Assembly (NCBI GenBank): GCA_963774155.1
Contig: CAVZDW010000003.1
Coordinates: 1-64,000, forward strand
Origin: DASSUW01 sp963774155
GTDB lineage: Bacteria > Actinomycetota > Thermoleophilia > Solirubrobacterales > Solirubrobacteraceae
DNA length: 64,000 nt
Direction of reading: 5' to 3'
In this document: positions 60,378 through 64,000 of the stretch, in pieces
Numbering within the stretch: the first letter of the stretch is position 1
Layout: each line of letters begins with the position of its first letter
Notes under the pieces: model-generated
Databases searched by the model: none
What the model saw: only the letters and a program-made list of their open reading frames with translations
What the model was told of the DNA's origin: nothing
Position numbers and translations under genes: made by a program

Positions 60378-62974
60378 TACTTGGCCTCGAGCCAGTTCGG
60401 GCCGACGCCCGCGTCGACCTTGAGCGGCGGGTCCAGGTCGGCGGCGGCGACCATCTCGCGCGAGATGACCTCGGCCGCCCGCTGGGCCTCCTCCTCCGGG
60501 CCCTCGGCGAGCAGCTCGTCGTGGATCTGGAGGATGACGCGGGTCTGCAGGCCCTCGGCGGCGAGCGCGTCGTGCGCGCGCACCATCGCGACCTTGATGA
60601 TGTCGGCCGCCGTGCCCTGGATGACCGAGTTGACGGCGAGGCGCTCGCCGAGCTTGCGGGTCTGCCAGTTGCGGGCGCGGATCTCGGGGATCTGGCGGCG
60701 GCGGCCGAAGAGCGTCGAGACGTACCCGTGCTGCTCGGCCTGCTCGACGGCGTCCTTCATGAACTGGGCGACGGCCGGGAAGCGCTCGAGGTAGCGGTCG
60801 ATGAACTCCTGCGCCTCCTCCTGCTCGATCTGCAGGCGGTCGGCCAGGCCGTACGCGCTGAGGCCGTAGACGATCCCGTAGTTGACCATCTTGGCCTTCG
60901 ACCGCATGCCGACGTCGAGCTGCTCGGGCGGGAGCTCGAAGACCTTCGACGCGGTCTCCGTGTGCACGTCCTCGCCGCGCAGGAAGATGTCCCGCAGGAC
61001 CTGCTCGTTGGCGATGTGGGCGAGCACGCGCAGCTCGACCTGCTCGTAGTCGACCGAGATGAGCACGTTGCCGGGCTCGGCCACGAAGCACTGGCGGATC
61101 ACGCGGCCGGTCTCGGTGCGGATCGGGATGTTCTGGAGGTTCGGGTTGATCGACGCGAGGCGTCCGGTGGCGGCGTTGGTCTGCAGGAACGTCGTGTGCA
61201 GGCGGCCGTCTTCGCCGATCCAGGCAGGCAGCGCGTCGAGGTAGGTCTGCACGAGCTTCGTGAGCTCGCGGAAGCGCTCGATCTTGGGAATGATCGGGTG
61301 CTCGTCGCGGATCGCCTGCAGGACGCGGGCGTCGGTGCTGAAGCCGGTCTTGCCGCGGCGCTTGCGGCTCAGGCCGAGCTTGACGAAGAGCACCTCGGCG
61401 AGCTGCTGCGGCGAGCCGATCATGAACTCCTCGCCGGCCATCTCCCAGATCTCGCGCTCGAGCTGCTGGGCGTCGGCGCGGATGCGCGTCGCGGCCTCCT
61501 CGAGACGGCGGGTGTCGAGCTTGATGCCGACCTTCTCGGACTCGCGGAGCACGTGCACGAGCGGGAGCTCGATGTCGGTCAGCAGGTCGGTCAGGCCGCG
61601 CTCCCGCAGCTGCTCGCGCTGCTGGGCGGCGAGGTCGTGGATCAGCACCGCGCGCGTGGCGTTCTCGTCGTCGGTCGTGACGGCGAGGCCGCGCTCCTCG
61701 CACAGCTCGTCGAGCGGGAAGCCCCGCCGGGCGGGATCGAGGAGGTAGGCGGCGAGCTCGGTGTCGAAGACGAGGTTGGCCGGGACGTCGCCGAGCGCCT
61801 TGGCGTCGTGGGCGAGCACCGGACGGTCGCCGGCGGCCTTCACGAGCTCGGCCGGGTCGTCGACCTCGCCGGCCAGCGCCTGCGCGCCGCCCGCGTAGGC
61901 GCCGAAGCGCCAGCCCTCCTCGCGCGGGAGCAGCTCGCCCTCGACGACCTCGGGCCGGGCGGCGACGAGGATCAGCTCGTCGCCCGCGAGGTTGGCGACG
62001 TCGGCGGCGGTGGCGCCGGTCTTGACCGGGACGGTGCGGGCGTCGACGGCCTCGGGACGCGGGATCGCCTCGATCTCGGCGGCCTCGAGCGCCTCCTCGA
62101 GCCGGCGCAGCGGGTCGCGCAGCTCCCAGTCCCGGAAGACCGTGCGCAGGTTGGCGCGGTCCGGCGTGCGGGTGAGCTCGGCCTCGAGATCGATGTCGAC
62201 CGGGACGTCGCGAACCATCGTCGCGAGCTGCTTGGAGAGCCGCGCGGCGTCCGCGTGCTCGGTGAGGTTCTGCTTGCGCTTGGCGCCGGAGATCTGGTCG
62301 ACGCTGGCGAGGACGGTCTCGAGGTCGCCGAAGCGCTGGAGCAGCTCGGACGCGGTCTTGTCCCCGATGCCGGGAACGCCCGGGATGTTGTCGCTCGTGT
62401 CGCCCTTGAGGCCGATGAAGTCGGGGATCTTCTCGGGCGGGATCCCGTAGCGGTCGATGACGCCCTGCGTGTCGTAGACCTTCGTGTCGGTGATGCCGCG
62501 CGAGGTGGTCATGATGCGCACGCCGTCCTGGACGAGCTGGTAGGCGTCGCGGTCGCCGGTCACCACCATCACGGGGATGCCCCGGTCCTGGGCCTGGGTG
62601 GCGAGGGCGGCGATGACGTCGTCGGCCTCGAAGCCCTCGACCGAGATGTTCCGGTAGCCGAAGGCCTCGACCAGCGGGCGCAGGTGCGGCCACTGGAGCT
62701 TGAGCAGGTCGGGGCGGCTGCTGCGCTGCGCCTTGTAGTCGGCCGAGATCTCCTTGCGGCCGGACATGCCGGCGTCCCAGACCACGACGGTCGGCACCTC
62801 GCCGTAGTCCGTGAGGATCTTCACGAGCATCGACGCGAAGCCGAAGATCGCGTTGGTCGGGCGTCCGTCGGACGTGGCGATCGACTCGGGCAGCGCGAAG
62901 AAGGCCCGGTAGGCGAGCGAGTTCCCGTCGATCAGGAACAGCTCGCGCGGGGCGTCACCGTTGGACTCGGCCAT
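60377..62974 (-). CDS. polA: DNA polymerase I
   Basis: An 865-residue family A polymerase. Residues ~10-300 form the 5'-nuclease (FLIDGNSLAYRAFFALPE; GLKGDTSDNIPGVPGIGDKT). The middle domain lacks the DxE and other exonuclease metal ligands, so 3'-5' proofreading is probably absent, as in other actinobacterial PolA proteins. The polymerase domain has motif A (ISVDYEQVELRVLAH), motif B (RSKAKMVNYGIVYGLSAYGL) and motif C (ILQIHDELL). Motif B has Tyr in place of Phe at the site that discriminates dideoxynucleotides. It fills gaps and removes RNA primers. The ATG at 62974 begins exactly at the family start. Confidence 0.97.
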   Translation of the reverse strand: MAESNGDAPRELFLIDGNSLAYRAFFALPESIATSDGRPTNAIFGFASMLVKILTDYGEVPTVVVWDAGMSGRKEISADYKAQRSSRPDLLKLQWPHLRPLVEAFGYRNISVEGFEADDVIAALATQAQDRGIPVMVVTGDRDAYQLVQDGVRIMTTSRGITDTKVYDTQGVIDRYGIPPEKIPDFIGLKGDTSDNIPGVPGIGDKTASELLQRFGDLETVLASVDQISGAKRKQNLTEHADAARLSKQLATMVRDVPVDIDLEAELTRTPDRANLRTVFRDWELRDPLRRLEEALEAAEIEAIPRPEAVDARTVPVKTGATAADVANLAGDELILVAARPEVVEGELLPREEGWRFGAYAGGAQALAGEVDDPAELVKAAGDRPVLAHDAKALGDVPANLVFDTELAAYLLDPARRGFPLDELCEERGLAVTTDDENATRAVLIHDLAAQQREQLRERGLTDLLTDIELPLVHVLRESEKVGIKLDTRRLEEAATRIRADAQQLEREIWEMAGEEFMIGSPQQLAEVLFVKLGLSRKRRGKTGFSTDARVLQAIRDEHPIIPKIERFRELTKLVQTYLDALPAWIGEDGRLHTTFLQTNAATGRLASINPNLQNIPIRTETGRVIRQCFVAEPGNVLISVDYEQVELRVLAHIANEQVLRDIFLRGEDVHTETASKVFELPPEQLDVGMRSKAKMVNYGIVYGLSAYGLADRLQIEQEEAQEFIDRYLERFPAVAQFMKDAVEQAEQHGYVSTLFGRRRQIPEIRARNWQTRKLGERLAVNSVIQGTAADIIKVAMVRAHDALAAEGLQTRVILQIHDELLAEGPEEEAQRAAEVISREMVAAADLDPPLKVDAGVGPNWLEAK

Positions 62975-63088
62975 GGACCCCGAAGGCTAGTAGGCCGGGG
63001 CCCGTCTTATGACGCCGCGCCGCTATGCTGGCGAGTCCATGCTCCTCCGGCGGGCCGCGCCGTTGAGGACCCGGCTCCCCGACTGACG

Positions 63089-64000
63089 ATGACCGAGACT
63101 CCCAGCCCCGAGGACCGCGAGCCGACGCCCACGGCCGAGACGCCCGAGCCCACGGCGGCCGAGGGCAACGGGGATCCGGCTCCGGCTCCCGTGGAGAACG
63201 AGACCGCGCCGCCAGAGGCACCCGCCGCGGAGGAGGCTCCGGCGCCCGCCGCCGAAGAGCCGCCCGCGGAGACCCCCGCGCCCGCCGCCGAAGCGCCGCC
63301 GCGGAGACCCCGGCGCCCGCCGCCGAAGAGCCGCCCGCCGAGACCCCCGCGCCCGCCGCCGAAGAGCCGCCCGCCGAGACCCCCGCGCCCGCGGCAGAGA
63401 CGCCCGCCGGCCGAGACCGCCCGCGGCAGAGACGCCCGCGGCAGAGACGCCAGCGGCCGAGACTCCCGCCGGCAGAGACGCCCGCGGCATCGTCCGAGGC
63501 TCCCGCGCCTGCGGCTCCGAAGCAGGGTGGGCAGCGGCAGGGCCAGGGTCAGGGTGGTCGTGGTGGCCCGCAGGGTGAGCGGCCTCGTCGGCGCCGCCGG
63601 CTGACCGCCGCCGAGAAGCACCGGCGCACGTTCTTCGCGAAGCTGAGCGAGCTTCGCAAGCAGGAGCAGGCCGCGGTCGAGGCCAACGAGCCCGAGCCGG
63701 CCGAGGCGGAGGCCCCCGAGGCGGCTCCCGTCGCCGAGGGTGAGGCCGCCGCTCCGGAGCCGGCCGAGGCCGCGCCGCAGCAGCCTCAGCCCGCCGCGGC
63801 ACCCGCGACCTCGCCGAGCCGGTCCGCCCGCGCGCAGGCGCGCCTCGTCGCCGCCATCGAGCGCGTCGGCGGCGCCGAGGCCGTTCTCGAGGCGCTGCAG
63901 CCCAAGCGACGCGACGACGGCGAGACCATGAAGTGGTCCTCGGTCTGCGCCGAGCAGGCGCAGGGCGTCAAGCCCGGCGATCCGATCTTCACCGCCTGGG
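63089..64000 (+). CDS. Ala/Pro/Glu-rich low-complexity protein, partial, with indels
   Basis: An open frame starts at the ATG at 63089 (MTETPSPEDREPTP) and, once indels are allowed, runs off the right edge. The first ~150 codons are repeats of Pro-Ala-Glu-Thr type. Frame is lost at about 63300 (one missing C), and three apparent extra bases around 63410-63470 return it to the original register. From about 63500 the frame is clean: a basic, Gln/Gly-rich RNA-binding-like stretch (GGQRQGQGQGGRGGPQGERP), then LTAAEKHRRTFFAKLSELRK, a further acidic stretch, and ARLVAAIERVGGAEAVLEAL. No known family is recognised. It is divergent from polA by 114 bases. Confidence 0.55.

Noticed and set aside
1..64000. 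tRNA, rRNA, phage, integrase or transposase genes
   Set aside because: None of the characteristic motifs or structures was found on either strand. Small RNAs other than the repeat family cannot be excluded by eye.

Overview
The window is very GC-rich and densely packed DNA. It looks like a soil actinobacterium, most plausibly of the Thermoleophilia/Solirubrobacterales type. That placement is an inference from base composition, frequent GTG/TTG starts, long runs of genes joined by 4-base start/stop overlaps, LacI-regulated sugar genes, large secreted PKD-repeat proteins, and an Actinobacteria-like polA-rpsA-coaE backbone. No rRNA, tRNA, CRISPR, phage or transposase gene was found.

Layout. Genes of a conserved housekeeping backbone all read leftward: polA (60.4-63.0 kb), rpsA, coaE and a lytic transglycosylase (21.1-23.9 kb), and the first codons of what is probably uvrB at the left edge. 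In many actinobacteria these genes are neighbours. Here two accessory blocks separate them. Block A (0.06-20.8 kb) holds an M16-like peptidase, a universal stress protein with an amino-acid permease, then a carbohydrate region: two LacI regulators with visible operators, a secreted six-hairpin glycosidase, a debranching enzyme, two GH13 enzymes, a sugar ABC importer without its ATPase, a GH3 glucosidase, and an embedded three-gene flavin/heme redox module (ferric-reductase-like protein, FMN-binding protein, ApbE).

Block B (23.9-60.4 kb) is catabolic. A small group (FAD oxidoreductase, SIS-domain protein, class III aminotransferase, esterase) is followed by a 14.4-kb leftward run of fifteen genes (43.3 to 28.9 kb), almost all joined by GTGA/ATGA/TTGA overlaps. 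It encodes a two-piece PEP-synthase-like phosphotransferase resembling phenylphosphate synthase, a three-subunit molybdenum hydroxylase with a CoxG-like factor, a fumarylacetoacetate-hydrolase-family enzyme, two kynurenine-formamidase-like cyclases (one fused to an HD domain), a dehydrogenase, an SDR, a small monooxygenase, a beta-keto-acid cleavage enzyme, an MFS transporter and a GntR regulator. I read it as an undescribed pathway for an aromatic or heterocyclic compound. Next come a GyrI/MerR pair, a 2300-residue secreted cupredoxin-ThuA-sorbosone-dehydrogenase-PKD protein, a glycolate-oxidase-type set (GlcD-GlcE fusion, GlcF), and an IclR-controlled UPF0261/TIM-barrel/cupin operon. Matching TTCCG-N5-CGGAA palindromes suggest the IclR protein controls both its own region and the giant secreted protein.

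Two features cut across the window. Three copies of an intergenic structured repeat (3.9, 25.1 and 28.6 kb) share conserved arms, and two of them show compensatory base changes. In addition, nine single-base insertions and one deletion break seven otherwise normal genes. That pattern looks more like residual sequencing error than gene decay.
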